Source of the DNA: Roseibium sp. MMSF_3544
GTDB lineage: Bacteria > Pseudomonadota > Alphaproteobacteria > Rhizobiales > Stappiaceae
Reading direction: 5' to 3'
DNA: 64,000 nucleotides
NCBI RefSeq assembly: GCF_030732845.1
Contig: NZ_JASHKA010000002.1
Location: 248,001-312,000 of the forward strand
Shown in pieces: positions 9,135-18,325 of the stretch. Under the pieces are notes generated by a model that saw nothing but the letters and a program-made list of their open reading frames with translations, was not told the origin of the DNA and did not search any database. Each line of letters opens with the position of its first letter. The first letter of the stretch is position 1. The position numbers and the translations under genes are program-made.

Positions 9135-10511
9135 CTAGACCGCTGCGGAATGCCTTGCCTTGCCGCTTGCCTGACTTTCCGCAAGATAGGCGTCAAAAGC
9201 CGCAGCCGCGAGCCGGACATAAGGACGGCCACTGTCAGTCACGGAAACCGTTACGTCGTCATCGGTGCCGAAATCGAGTTTCACCAACCCGTCTGTCACC
9301 AGATCCTCCAAGGCATCAAAGGCACCACCAAGGTCCTGAACGGACAGTCCGTGCCCTTTGCAGACCGGTGTAAGGTCGCAGGCATAGTTGGTCATCAGTT
9401 CCTCGATGATCTGGCCGCGCATCCTGTCATCCGAAGAAAGCGCCAGTCCCTTGGAAACCGGCAACTCGCCCGACAGGATGCTGCGCCGCCAGCTGCCTAC
9501 ATCGGGCATGTTCTGGATGTAGCCATTGGACAACTTGCCGATGGAAGACACACCGAAACCAATGAGTTGTTCGCCCTGATCGGTTGTATAGCCCTGGAAA
9601 TTCCGTTTCAGCGAGCCGTCAGCAAGCGCAATGGCCATGCTGTCATCCGAACGTGCAAAGTGATCGAGGCCGATTGCAACGTAGCCGGCATCCAGCAGCT
9701 CGGCTCTGGCCAGATCGGCCAGCTCGAGCCGTTCGGCGGCTGAGGGTAGTGTCGATTCGTCGATCAGTCGCTGGTGTTTGCGCATCCATGGTACATGCGC
9801 GTAACCGAAGAGCGCGATCCGTCCGGGCGCAAGTGACAACGTCTTGTCCACTGTGTCCAGGATCGTTTCGCGCGACTGTCCGGGCAAGCCGTACATGAGA
9901 TCGAAATTCAGGGCATCAAGACCGGCTGACCTGAGAAACCGTGAGGCGTTTGCAACGATCTCGAAGGGCTGAACCCGCCCGATTGCTTCCTGAACATTCG
10001 GATCGAAGTCCTGAACGCCGAGGCTTGCCCGGTTGATGCCGATCAGTGCAAGAGTTTCCGCGAGCTCCTCGGTGACCAGTCTCGGGTCCAGCTCGATGGC
10101 GTGCTCCAGATCCTTGGCGAAATCGAAGTGGACGCGCATCAGACCGGTCAGGTCAATGAGGCTCTGACGCGGCAAAAGACTGGGTGTACCGCCACCCCAG
10201 TGGATGTGACGCACCGGTCCGGCAGACTCCAGATGGTCGGCGACAAGACTGATTTCCTGTCCGAGCGTCGTTGCGTAGGTCTTCAGCGGCGCATCCTGGC
10301 GCGTTGCCTTGGTATGGCAACCGCAATAATGGCAAAGCTCCCGGCAGTAGGGCACATGCAGATAGAGTGACAGGCTGTCATCCGGCTTGATCGCTTCGAG
10401 CCAGTCTGCATACGTCCTGGCCGTCACGCCGCCGTGGAAGTGCGGTGCTGTCGGGTAGCTGGTGTAGCGCGGCACGTTGCGCAGTGCATATGAAAGCGGA
10501 TCTTTTGTCAT
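9135..10511 (-). CDS. hemN: Oxygen-independent coproporphyrinogen III oxidase
   Basis: Radical-SAM enzyme of 458 aa that decarboxylates coproporphyrinogen III to protoporphyrinogen IX without oxygen, in haem synthesis. The cluster motif is HVPYCRELCHYCGCH (Cys56, Cys60, Cys63 bind the [4Fe-4S] cluster). The SAM-site sequence HWGGGTPSLL, the ELDPR strand and the HemN-type C-terminal domain are present, and the length is that of HemN rather than the shorter HemW. I start at ATG 10511 (MTKDPLSYALRN), preceded by GGAAAG. A TTGA-N6-TCAA site lies 35 bases upstream, consistent with FixK/FNR control and the adjacent fix genes. Confidence 0.93.
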   Translation of the reverse strand: MTKDPLSYALRNVPRYTSYPTAPHFHGGVTARTYADWLEAIKPDDSLSLYLHVPYCRELCHYCGCHTKATRQDAPLKTYATTLGQEISLVADHLESAGPVRHIHWGGGTPSLLPRQSLIDLTGLMRVHFDFAKDLEHAIELDPRLVTEELAETLALIGINRASLGVQDFDPNVQEAIGRVQPFEIVANASRFLRSAGLDALNFDLMYGLPGQSRETILDTVDKTLSLAPGRIALFGYAHVPWMRKHQRLIDESTLPSAAERLELADLARAELLDAGYVAIGLDHFARSDDSMAIALADGSLKRNFQGYTTDQGEQLIGFGVSSIGKLSNGYIQNMPDVGSWRRSILSGELPVSKGLALSSDDRMRGQIIEELMTNYACDLTPVCKGHGLSVQDLGGAFDALEDLVTDGLVKLDFGTDDDVTVSVTDSGRPYVRLAAAAFDAYLAESQASGKARHSAAV

Positions 10512-10852
10512 GGCGGCATCTTTCCGGCAATTGCGATCCGGAGCTTTGACATCGCTCAAGTTCGCGGGACGGAAATCGACGAATTGCTTCAATTGACGGA
10601 AAAAATTCGGGTCTGAGAGCAAACACGCACGCTACCAGCGTGTTTCACTCTCTGCCGCGCGCGTGTCACGGATCTGTGCTAATTGTTGGCGTGGATTTTT
10701 GAAGAGCTGCCATCGTGGTGCCGGTCCTGGCTTCCCTCGTTCGGGATCGACTGAAAAGCATTTATGTTGATCTATGCAATCAACCATGACGGCAACGATC
10801 AACAATAGTACGGAGTGGTTCTGAATTCTCCAACAGACGCCAGACGGACCTC
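10512..10852. other. Intergenic region between hemN and the AbrB-family gene
   Basis: Divergent promoter region of 341 bases. It contains the FNR-like box at 10546-10559 and, at 10758-10774, an inverted TTGAT/ATCAA pair with a 7-base spacer that does not fit the FNR spacing. No coding signal seen. Confidence 0.6.
10546..10559 (-). promoter_or_regulatory. FNR/FixK-like box upstream of hemN
   Basis: TTGACATCGCTCAA matches the invariant TTGA-N6-TCAA core of FNR/FixK sites, though the inner bases depart from TTGAT-N4-ATCAA. Its centre is about 41 bases from the hemN ATG, so activation from here would need a very short leader. Confidence 0.45.
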
Positions 10853-11896
10853 ATGAACTCTGCCTTCCTCAGCACGACCGCCACACGACTGCCATTGACG
10901 ATCCTGATCGCCGTGGTGGGAGGTGGCGTGTTTTATCTGCTGAACCTGCCGGCGGCCTGGCTTTCTGGTGCGATGGTTTTTGTGGCGGTTGCCACGCTGG
11001 CGGGCGTCCCTACGATCTTGCCCAATCCGCTGCGTGACGCGCTCTTCGTCGTCATCGGCGTCTCCATGGGAGCAGGTGTGCGCCCGGATGTCGTGGAACG
11101 TATGGGTGACTGGCCGGTCTCCATGGCGTTGATGCTGATTGTCGTTGTCTGCGTGACGCTTGCCGGATACGTGGTCCTGCATTTTGGGGCGAAATGGTCC
11201 AAGGAAACGGCTTTTTTCGGCGCTATTCCCGGAGCATTGTCTTATGTGATCGCCCTGGCGACAGACCGGGGCGCTGACCTTCCCAGGATCGCATCCAGCC
11301 AGTCGCTGAGACTTTTCGTGCTGGTTGCCATTTTGCCCTTCGCGGTCGTATCCACCAGCGGAACGCTGGACGGTGAGGGTGGTGTCGTGCAGGTCTCCAG
11401 CCTGTTCGAGATAGCAATCGGGCTGCCTTTGTGTCTCCTGGCGAGCCTTGTGGCGTTGAAGGTGAGAGTCCCCGGAGGCTTGATGACCGGTTCATTCTTC
11501 ATGAGTGCCGGCCTCAACGCGTCCGGCGCGTGGACACTTGTCCTGCCGGCCTACATGGTCATCCCGTGCTTTATCCTGATGGGCGCGATGATCGGTTGCC
11601 GTTTCGCCAACATGACTTTCCGCCAGTTCATGAGCGTGCTCGGCGCGTCCGTTGCCGCCTTCAGCGCCGCTTTCCTGATGTCGATTCTGGGTGCATGGAT
11701 CGTGTCTTCGTTGATGGATATTCCCTTCGGCCAGGCGCTGTTGGCTTACGCGCCAGGCGGTCTTGAAGTCATGACGCTGCTGGCTTTCATGCTCGATCTC
11801 GACCCGGCCTTCGTTGCCGCTCATCAGATTGCAAGGTTCACCGGCATGGTGCTGCTACTGCCGATGATCACCGCGCTCGTGCTGGGACGACGGTAA
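10853..11896 (+). CDS. AbrB-family (COG3180) integral membrane protein
   Basis: Polytopic inner-membrane protein of 347 aa with about ten hydrophobic helices arranged as two similar halves. Recurring motifs are PAAWLSGAM, GVSMGAGVRPDV, GAIPGALSYV in the first half and GSFFMSAGLNASGAWT and YAPGGLEVMTLLAF in the second. These are typical of the AbrB family, sometimes annotated as ammonia-monooxygenase-like; no enzymatic motif supports that name, and a transport or regulatory role is more likely. It is monocistronic, divergent from hemN, and ends against the convergent chemoreceptor. The ATG has no strong ribosome site. Confidence 0.8.
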   Translation: MNSAFLSTTATRLPLTILIAVVGGGVFYLLNLPAAWLSGAMVFVAVATLAGVPTILPNPLRDALFVVIGVSMGAGVRPDVVERMGDWPVSMALMLIVVVCVTLAGYVVLHFGAKWSKETAFFGAIPGALSYVIALATDRGADLPRIASSQSLRLFVLVAILPFAVVSTSGTLDGEGGVVQVSSLFEIAIGLPLCLLASLVALKVRVPGGLMTGSFFMSAGLNASGAWTLVLPAYMVIPCFILMGAMIGCRFANMTFRQFMSVLGASVAAFSAAFLMSILGAWIVSSLMDIPFGQALLAYAPGGLEVMTLLAFMLDLDPAFVAAHQIARFTGMVLLLPMITALVLGRR

Positions 11897-11933
11897 GCGT
11901 AGACTTGGCTGGCTTTTGGAAGCGGGACCGCGC

Positions 11934-11962
11934 AAAAAAAGACGCCGGAGATGTCTCCGGCG
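11934..11962 (-). terminator. Terminator of the LOV kinase-receiver-chemoreceptor run
   Basis: CGCCGGAG (11943-11950) and CTCCGGCG (11955-11962) form an 8-bp stem with a 4-base loop. Seven A residues at 11934-11940 read as a T-run on the minus strand, so it terminates the chemoreceptor gene. Confidence 0.85.
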
Positions 11963-11986
11963 CCCCTTATAATCGTCAAACTTGGC

Positions 11987-14314
11987 TCAGGCAGCCGCTG
12001 AGAGGTTCATCTGCTCAAGTTTGATCCTGAGATCTGCAATGTGATCCAGATTGAGCGGGAATTGCAGGGTCGTGCTGTTGCCTTCCGTCATCGCGACGCG
12101 TGCCTCGATCGGATTTGAAAGCTGCTCGCAGACGAAGACGACACGTGTACCGGGGTCAAGATCGATCTTGGCATCGATCGTGCAATTGGCGGAGGAAATC
12201 CTCGTCGTTGTCGTTGCGACCTGATTGCCGTTGACTTCAAGAGTGGCCGGCCAGTTCACATCGTAGATCCGGTAGGTTTCGTCATCGCCGCGATTGCCGA
12301 TAGCGTCCAGGAACGTTTCCACCTCATCGCCAAGCAGAACCGCCTCGTCATAGACAACCGAACTGCCGTCTTTCACCATCTTGGAGGAATTGGCGGTATC
12401 CTCCGAATTCTGGCGCATCATCGAAACGCTGTCTCGCACACGCGCCGCGCTGCTGGAAACCGTCTCCATGCTGCGGGCGATTTCAGAGGTTGCGCTTTCC
12501 TGCTGGGTAACAGAGGAGGCGATGCTGGTCGCGACATCGTTGATCTCGCGGACCGTGCCGTAGATCTCGCCGATCGACTGTTCCGCGCTCTGGGCCGTGC
12601 GCTGAACCGCACCGACCTGGTTGCTGATCTCGCCGGTTGCCCGGGAGGTCTGTGCCGCCAGTTCCTTGACTTCGGAGGCTACGACGGCGAAACCCTTGCC
12701 GGCTTCACCGGCGCGCGCCGCCTCGATCGTCGCGTTGAGCGCAAGCAGGTTTGTCTGGTCGGCGATTTCGCGGATCAGGTCGACGACGCTCGTGATCTGA
12801 TCGGACGCGGTGACCAGTTCGGTGAAGTTGGACTTGGTTTCCTCCGCGCGGTCTGAAGCGCGAGCGGCGATTTCCGCGGAGTGATCGGCATTGCGCCGGA
12901 TCTCCTGAATGGAGGAAATCAGTTCTTCCGCCGCCGAGGAAACGGTCGCCACCATCGAGGACGTGTCACTGGCTTCCTTGTCGAGCACGGTTGCCTGGTT
13001 CGTCGAGTTCTCGGACGTTTCTGTCAAGGTGACAGCTGTCTCGGACATTTCGGTCGAGGAATGCGACATGCGCTGGAAAATGCCGCGAATGGTATTGCCG
13101 AAGATGCCGATCATCTGATCCAACTCGTCGCGTCGCCGGTTGGTCGTTTCGCGGTTTCTCTCCTGCTCCTCGCGCATCCGCTGGCGTTCGACAAGGCCGT
13201 CGCGGAAAATGATCACCGACTCGGTCATCTCCGCCACTTCATCCCTGCCGCGTGGAGGTAGTATTTCGGTCTCGAGCCGATTCTGCGAAAGATCCTTCAT
13301 CGTGCCGGACAGGTTGACAATCGGACGGCTGATCATGCGCCCCAGGAAGAAGGCGGCTGTCAGCCCGAGGATGACACCCAGCGCCGTGCCGATCACCGAA
13401 AACAGGATCGCATTGCTGGTCTGCGCGTGAACGAGCTTTTCGATCTTGTGCTCCGCATCGATCGCATACTGCTTGATGGCGGCAAGGTCGTCGGCGACGA
13501 TCTTCGCCTCGGCGAACATCACGTCATGTTCCAGGTGCCGGATGTCCGTTTCGAGCGTCCGGAACTCGTTGAGAGCGCTTACATAGACCTCAATCTGTTT
13601 AAGGGCATCGTCGACCAGTTGCTTGTCCTCGCCATCAAGCTTTGCCATGGCGTCGCTGGTCAGGTCCTTCTTGACCCTGTCGATCTCCGAAAGCGCATAA
13701 TCGAGTTCGCTTTCCATTCCTGAATAGATGAACCGGTTCGCGTGGTCCCGGGCGATCAGAAGGTGGATCATGGCGTCCGTGACAAGCTCGACAGTCTCAG
13801 ACGGCTTGCCGTTCTTTGAGTCCTGTTCCTGTTTGTGCTTGAAGACCGTCACAATCTCGTATTGGAGCTTGTCGCCGGCCTTGTGCAGGCTGTTATCGAC
13901 AATGTCCTTTTGCAGCGCGCGCTCATGGGCGACCTTCTGGAAGTTCTTCCAGTAGATTTCAACGTGCTTTCGAGCGTCTACGAGCGGTTCGATCTCTTCC
14001 GGCACGTGCAGCTTCTTGATCTTTTCGTCAATCAGCTGAAGCACATTCGTGTGGGCGGCATCGACTGCCTGAAGCTTGTCATCCGACGAATTCTCGACGT
14101 ACTCGATCGCCTTGATCTCCATGTGGGAGAAGGCTTGGGTGATGTCTGTCGCCGCGGCAAGCGCGTTGCCATGTTCAGTGAATTCAGTGAACTCCTGATC
14201 AAGCGTTCGGAACATCAGGGCGGATTTCCCGCCCAGAAAGAGCATCACGACAAGTAATGCACCAAAGGCGAGCAGAAGCTTCTGCGTCAGTCGCATATTG
14301 TAAAACCAGGCCAC
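11987..14314 (-). CDS. Methyl-accepting chemotaxis protein with C-terminal PilZ-like domain
   Basis: Inner-membrane chemoreceptor of 775 aa. A first membrane helix spans about residues 9-30. A helical periplasmic sensor of about 270 residues follows, then a second helix near 302-325, a HAMP linker and the cytoplasmic signalling coiled coil with the conserved tip ([20 protein letters not shown], then [13 protein letters not shown]). The last 95 or so residues are a beta-rich segment ([21 protein letters not shown]) resembling PilZ; the RxxxR motif that binds cyclic-di-GMP is not evident, so ligand binding is doubtful. GTG start with GGAGGGGAAATTC upstream. It lies 35 bases after the receiver gene and follows the LOV kinase on the same strand. 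Confidence 0.88.
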   Translation of the reverse strand: MAWFYNMRLTQKLLLAFGALLVVMLFLGGKSALMFRTLDQEFTEFTEHGNALAAATDITQAFSHMEIKAIEYVENSSDDKLQAVDAAHTNVLQLIDEKIKKLHVPEEIEPLVDARKHVEIYWKNFQKVAHERALQKDIVDNSLHKAGDKLQYEIVTVFKHKQEQDSKNGKPSETVELVTDAMIHLLIARDHANRFIYSGMESELDYALSEIDRVKKDLTSDAMAKLDGEDKQLVDDALKQIEVYVSALNEFRTLETDIRHLEHDVMFAEAKIVADDLAAIKQYAIDAEHKIEKLVHAQTSNAILFSVIGTALGVILGLTAAFFLGRMISRPIVNLSGTMKDLSQNRLETEILPPRGRDEVAEMTESVIIFRDGLVERQRMREEQERNRETTNRRRDELDQMIGIFGNTIRGIFQRMSHSSTEMSETAVTLTETSENSTNQATVLDKEASDTSSMVATVSSAAEELISSIQEIRRNADHSAEIAARASDRAEETKSNFTELVTASDQITSVVDLIREIADQTNLLALNATIEAARAGEAGKGFAVVASEVKELAAQTSRATGEISNQVGAVQRTAQSAEQSIGEIYGTVREINDVATSIASSVTQQESATSEIARSMETVSSSAARVRDSVSMMRQNSEDTANSSKMVKDGSSVVYDEAVLLGDEVETFLDAIGNRGDDETYRIYDVNWPATLEVNGNQVATTTTRISSANCTIDAKIDLDPGTRVVFVCEQLSNPIEARVAMTEGNSTTLQFPLNLDHIADLRIKLEQMNLSAAA

Positions 14315-14349
14315 GAATTTCCCCTCCGAAAGCGTGGATGAATAGATGC

Positions 14350-14718
14350 TCAGTTCGAGGTGAGGTTGCTCACGGTCTCGATCAGGAGCTCATTGGTGAA
14401 TGGCTTTTTCAGAACTGCATCGGCGCGCGAAGCCGACAGGGTCAAGGCGTCGTCCGCCGGAATACCCGACCCTCCGCCCGACATTGCAACCACTTTCGGG
14501 CCCGTCGGCGCGGACTTGAGTGCGAACACGACATCGGTGCCGTCGGAAGCGGGCATCATGATGTCGGTGATGATTAGGTCGAAGCGCTTTTTCGAGGCGA
14601 TCTCGAGCCCCTTGTTGCCGTCGTCCGTCTCCACAACGTCGTGCCCGGCCCTGCGCAGCGTTGCTGCAATGGCATGGCGAACCGGCTTCATATCGTCAAT
14701 CAGTAGAATTTGGCACAT
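14350..14718 (-). CDS. CheY-like single-domain receiver
   Basis: Receiver-only protein of 122 aa: acidic residues IDDM at 8-10, phospho-acceptor in [12 protein letters not shown] (Asp52), and the lysine in VLKKPFTNE. There is no DNA-binding part. It begins 35 bases after the LOV kinase stop codon and ends 35 bases before the chemoreceptor start, all on the minus strand, so it is the likely phosphorylation target of that kinase and may carry the signal to the flagellar motor or to the receptor. I start at the ATG of MCQILLIDD, preceded by GGGAGAG; upstream in-frame residues are not receiver-like. Confidence 0.85.
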   Translation of the reverse strand: MCQILLIDDMKPVRHAIAATLRRAGHDVVETDDGNKGLEIASKKRFDLIITDIMMPASDGTDVVFALKSAPTGPKVVAMSGGGSGIPADDALTLSASRADAVLKKPFTNELLIETVSNLTSN

Positions 14719-14753
14719 TGGTCCGTCTCTCCCAGATGTGCCGAAATACAACC

Positions 14754-15887
14754 CTACGTAATTATCGGTACATCTATAGTAAACATACAACCGAATCCGT
14801 CACCATCAGGTTGTATGAGGCCCTCTCCAAATATTATTTTTCCACCAACTTTATTAATAATTTGCGAAGCAACAGAAAGGCCGAGTCCACTGCTATTTTT
14901 ACTAATGCTTTTTGAATAAAAGGGCGTGAATACTTTTTTGCGAAGTTCGGCCGGTATCCCCGGGCCATTGTCGGCAATCGATATTTTCACGCTCGAGTCT
15001 TCGTCTTGGGTGACGTCTATACGTATTATCCCTGAATGCTTCGTCGCCTGGGAGGCGTTTGTGACAATGTTGATCAATACTTGTGCAAACAAAGTCTCAT
15101 TGATCGGAATATTCAGTTCTTTTGGAAGGTTCCCGAAAGCTGTTTCAATGGTGATTGTCGGCGGCAGCATGAGCCGCACCAGATCAATCGCGCGGTTCAA
15201 CCCGTCCGAAAGACTGGTGGTGTCTGTTTCCTCGCGAAAACTGCCACGGGACAAGCCAAGAAGGTTGTCCGATAGGTCGGCTGCCTGCTGCGCACTGTAG
15301 TGCGCCATCTCCAGATCCCTCCGGACGTCAGCGTTCTCTATGTCGGACAGGTGCAGCGAAATGAGGCTGGTGACCGGATGCAGAAGATTGTTGAGCTGAT
15401 GCGCTAGGGATCCGGTCGCCGTTCCGAGAGCTTCCAAGCGGTTTTGGCCAATGTCCCGCTCCGCTCGCAACCGCTCTTCGGTGATGTCTTGCTGAATGCC
15501 GAGATAGGCAGATAACTGGCCGGAACTGTCGAAAATCGGCGCCATGCGCAGTGCGTTGATGAAGGGCTCGCCAGATTTCTTGTAATTCAGCAGAACGACG
15601 TCCACAGGCTCACGCGCGTTGATCGCCTTGCGGATCCTGGCGACATCGTCCTTGTTTGTATCTTCGCCTTGCAGGAAACGGCAGTTGCGGCCCAGGGCCT
15701 CGTCGGGACTGTACCCTGTCGTCCTGGTAAAGGCCGGATTGACATATGTAAGCGGCAAATCGGGATGCCTGACGTCGGAGAGACTGATTGTGTCCGGAGA
15801 CCCCTCAAGAAGGGATTTCAGCAGGTCAGGTGAGTTGACTGCGATTTGCTCAAGGGCTGCATATCCCTGGTTCGCGTCTCTTTTCAT
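14754..15887 (-). CDS. LOV-domain blue-light sensor histidine kinase
   Basis: Soluble kinase of 377 aa. Residues about 22-137 are a LOV domain. It has the flavin-adduct motif GRNCRFLQG (reactive Cys69), asparagines in LLNYKK (Asn101) and FINAL (Asn111), and glutamine in LGIQQDIT (Gln132), which together define photoactive LOV domains. A helix links it to the kinase: phospho-acceptor SLAHQLNNLLHPV (His163), then NASQA, DNGPGIPAE and SGLGLSVA of the ATPase. Light should form the cysteinyl-flavin adduct and alter kinase activity. GGGGG precedes the ATG. It heads a run with the CheY-like receiver and a chemoreceptor, suggesting a light-to-taxis pathway. Confidence 0.88.
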   Translation of the reverse strand: MKRDANQGYAALEQIAVNSPDLLKSLLEGSPDTISLSDVRHPDLPLTYVNPAFTRTTGYSPDEALGRNCRFLQGEDTNKDDVARIRKAINAREPVDVVLLNYKKSGEPFINALRMAPIFDSSGQLSAYLGIQQDITEERLRAERDIGQNRLEALGTATGSLAHQLNNLLHPVTSLISLHLSDIENADVRRDLEMAHYSAQQAADLSDNLLGLSRGSFREETDTTSLSDGLNRAIDLVRLMLPPTITIETAFGNLPKELNIPINETLFAQVLINIVTNASQATKHSGIIRIDVTQDEDSSVKISIADNGPGIPAELRKKVFTPFYSKSISKNSSGLGLSVASQIINKVGGKIIFGEGLIQPDGDGFGCMFTIDVPIIT

Positions 15888-15967
15888 GTCTCGTGTCCCC
15901 CTTCAAGCGCTTACGCGCCTGCCGCTTTAAGGGTAGGCAGAGATGGGCGAAAACGGAAGGCCGCTTT

Positions 15968-17290
15968 TCAAGTCCGAACGAAGTGCATTGTGTCGAATTG
16001 CCGGCGCCAGTCGGAGACCCTTTTTGCCATTGCTTCCGGATCGTTTGAACGCAGTGCCTCGGCTATGAGGCTTGCCAGCCGAGGCATGTCCGATGCGGTC
16101 ATGCCCCAGCGCACGAGTTCGGGTGTTCCAAACCGCAGGCCGTTCATGTCGCCGTCGACCGGTGCGATCGGCAGACCGATGCCGCAGGCAAGGAACCCAG
16201 CTTTTCTGAGCTTCTTGGAAGCCGCCTGACCGCCGCCAAACGCAGCCGCTTCAAGGGCGAACTGATGCGATGCCGTAAATCCTTTCGAGGTCTGGAAAAC
16301 CGGCAGGCCCGCTTCGGAAAGCGCGACTGCCAGGGCTTTTGACGCAGCGGCCATTTCTGCGGCGTATCCCGGACCGAATTCCCGCCAGTCCAGAAGTGAG
16401 ATGGCAAGCGCGGCCGACTTGGCGACGTCGAAATTCGCGGTCAGGCCCGGAAAGGCAATGGCGTCCAGTTTCTCGGTAAGATCGGGTTCATTGGTAACCA
16501 GCAGCCCTCCTGCGGGTCCGCCGAGGCTTTTGTAGGTGCTCATGGTCATCACATGCGCGCCTTCCTGAAGTGGATTGGCGAAGACACCACCGGCGATCAT
16601 GCCGCACTGGTGAGCTGCGTCGAACAACACCTTGGCGCCGACTGCGTCGGCGATTGACCTGATTTCGCGGACCGGGTGCGGAAACAGGTTAAGGCTCATG
16701 CCGATGGTAATCAGTTTCGGCTTCACCTTGAGCGCCAGCGCGCGCAGACCGTCCAGATCAATCGTGTAGCCGTCCGCATCGAAGGGGGCTTCATGAATCT
16801 CCAGTCCGTAGAGCCCCGCGCAACCAGGCGCGTGATGCGTTACGTGCCCTCCGACCGTCGCTGGCGGGACAATGATGGCGTCGCCTGGCTTCGTCGTCGC
16901 CATGAATGCGTAAAGATTGGCGAGGGCACCGGAGGCGACACGGATCTCGGCATACTCGGCCTTGAAAATCTCGCAGGCCAGATTGGCGGCGATCACCTCG
17001 ATTTCCTCAATCGCCTCCAGACCCATCTCGTATTTGTCACCTGGATACCCGAGCGAGGGGCGAGAACCCAATCCGCTGGCGAGCAGGGCCTCAGCGCGCG
17101 GGTTCATGACATTGGTGGCCGGATTCAAATTGAAACAATCGCGTTCATGGATGGTCTTGTTTTGCGCCACCAGGTCTTCGATGCGTGCGGCAAGGTCCGA
17201 GCTCGACCGATCTGCGGTTTGTCCTGTGACCTCCTCGATGCGGGCGAGGGCGGCGGCGGGAAGCCAGGGATATTTTTCCATGATGGTCAT
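15968..17290 (-). CDS. Divergent serine hydroxymethyltransferase-like PLP enzyme
   Basis: Fold-type I PLP enzyme of 440 aa in the SHMT family. SHMT landmarks are present but altered: RIEDLVAQNKTIHERDCFNLNPATNVMNPRA resembles the substrate-binding N-terminus, GGHVTHHAPG replaces the usual GGHLTHG, FDAAHQCGMIAGG keeps the cofactor aspartate and histidine, and MSTYKSLGGPAGG (Lys254) replaces TTTHKTLRGPRGG. These changes suggest a different beta-hydroxy or alpha-methyl amino-acid substrate rather than housekeeping GlyA. A LysR gene diverges from it 125 bases away and probably controls it. ATG start with CCGGAG about 7 bases upstream. Confidence 0.75.
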   Translation of the reverse strand: MTIMEKYPWLPAAALARIEEVTGQTADRSSSDLAARIEDLVAQNKTIHERDCFNLNPATNVMNPRAEALLASGLGSRPSLGYPGDKYEMGLEAIEEIEVIAANLACEIFKAEYAEIRVASGALANLYAFMATTKPGDAIIVPPATVGGHVTHHAPGCAGLYGLEIHEAPFDADGYTIDLDGLRALALKVKPKLITIGMSLNLFPHPVREIRSIADAVGAKVLFDAAHQCGMIAGGVFANPLQEGAHVMTMSTYKSLGGPAGGLLVTNEPDLTEKLDAIAFPGLTANFDVAKSAALAISLLDWREFGPGYAAEMAAASKALAVALSEAGLPVFQTSKGFTASHQFALEAAAFGGGQAASKKLRKAGFLACGIGLPIAPVDGDMNGLRFGTPELVRWGMTASDMPRLASLIAEALRSNDPEAMAKRVSDWRRQFDTMHFVRT

Positions 17291-17379
17291 GCTGTCGCTC
17301 CGGAGGTGTCAGGGTCCGTACCCTAGCTCTTGATTGCTCGCAGTTTCCACGTCTGCTTGCCATTGCGCAAATCAGATTT

Positions 17380-17403
17380 TAGAAAAATAAGGGCTAGAAA
17401 AAT
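17380..17403. repeat. Direct repeat TAGAAAAAT in the divergent SHMT-like/LysR promoter region
   Basis: TAGAAAAAT occurs at 17380-17388 and again at 17395-17403, 15 bases apart and just upstream of the LysR start. A paired, AT-rich site in this position fits a LysR binding region. Confidence 0.35.
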
Positions 17404-17415
17404 TGAGTCTTACCA

Positions 17416-18309
17416 ATGCCCGTTGCGCCGCCCTTCCCACGACTGCCGTCTCTCAACGCCTTGCGTGCATTCGAAGCCGCCGCGCGTTTGGGAGGTTTCG
17501 CGCAAGCGGCCGAGGAATTGCAGGTTACGCCGGGCGCCGTGGCCGCCCAGATCAAGATCCTCGAACAGGAGCTCGGCGCAGATCTTTTTGTACGTCACGC
17601 AAGGGGCGTGCATCTGACGGCACTGGGGGAACGGGCGAGGCCGCGGTTCCAGTCAGCGTTCGACGCATTGACGGCCGCGATACGCGACTTGCAGCATGAG
17701 GCGGCGCCCGGCAAAGTTCACATCGCAGCGCTACCCGCGCTCGCCCAGCTCTGGCTCGCGCCGCGGCTGCCGCAATTGCGCGCCCGTTTCCCCGAGATCG
17801 ACATTTCCGTCACGGCGACAGAGGCACCGCCTAACCTGAAACGCGTGCCGTTCGACCTGTGCCTCTTCTACGACGATGCGGATGCCGCCGGAAAAACACC
17901 ACTTGCCGGTGATGCCCTTTTGCCGGTCTGTTCGCCGCAGATCGCCGAAACCATTCGAAGTCCTCGTGACCTTGTTCAGGCCGTTTGTCTGACGGATACA
18001 GCCTGGGCAGACGACTGGCGCATCTGGGCGGCAGAGGCCTGTCCCGAAGTCGGGTTGGTTCCGAAAGGTCCTGTTTTTTCCTTGTATGCGCTGGCCGTTG
18101 AAGAAGCCTTGAACGGTGCTGGCGTCCTGATGGCTCACAAGGCTCTGGTTGAAGAGCATCTGAAGTCCGGGGCGCTTGTTGCACCCCTTGCCACGCAAGT
18201 GCCCCTGCCTCACGCAATCTCGATGTGGGGCCTGCCAGGAGGTCGCGCCAACAAGGCCGTTGCGCTCGTGACAGCTGAGCTGCAAAGAATGTCGGCGAAG
18301 CTGGACTGA
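17416..18309 (+). CDS. LysR-family regulator, GcvA-like
   Basis: Transcription regulator of 297 aa. The N-terminal winged helix (about residues 10-70) reads LNALRAFEAAARLGGFAQAA then VTPGAVAAQIKILEQELG, the GcvA/TrpI pattern. A linker helix and a two-lobed effector domain follow, with WLAPRLPQLRARFPEIDI at the start of the first lobe. It is divergent from the SHMT-like enzyme, and LysR genes usually control the adjacent divergent gene, so an amino acid is the likely inducer. Its 3' end lies 16 bases from the convergent DMT exporter. Confidence 0.88.
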   Translation: MPVAPPFPRLPSLNALRAFEAAARLGGFAQAAEELQVTPGAVAAQIKILEQELGADLFVRHARGVHLTALGERARPRFQSAFDALTAAIRDLQHEAAPGKVHIAALPALAQLWLAPRLPQLRARFPEIDISVTATEAPPNLKRVPFDLCLFYDDADAAGKTPLAGDALLPVCSPQIAETIRSPRDLVQAVCLTDTAWADDWRIWAAEACPEVGLVPKGPVFSLYALAVEEALNGAGVLMAHKALVEEHLKSGALVAPLATQVPLPHAISMWGLPGGRANKAVALVTAELQRMSAKLD

Positions 18310-18325
18310 TTGCAGGTTCAGGACC

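Noticed and set aside
10758..10774. TTGAT...ATCAA pair as a second FNR box
   Set aside because: The spacer is seven bases instead of four, so the two half-sites would not fit one FNR/FixK dimer.
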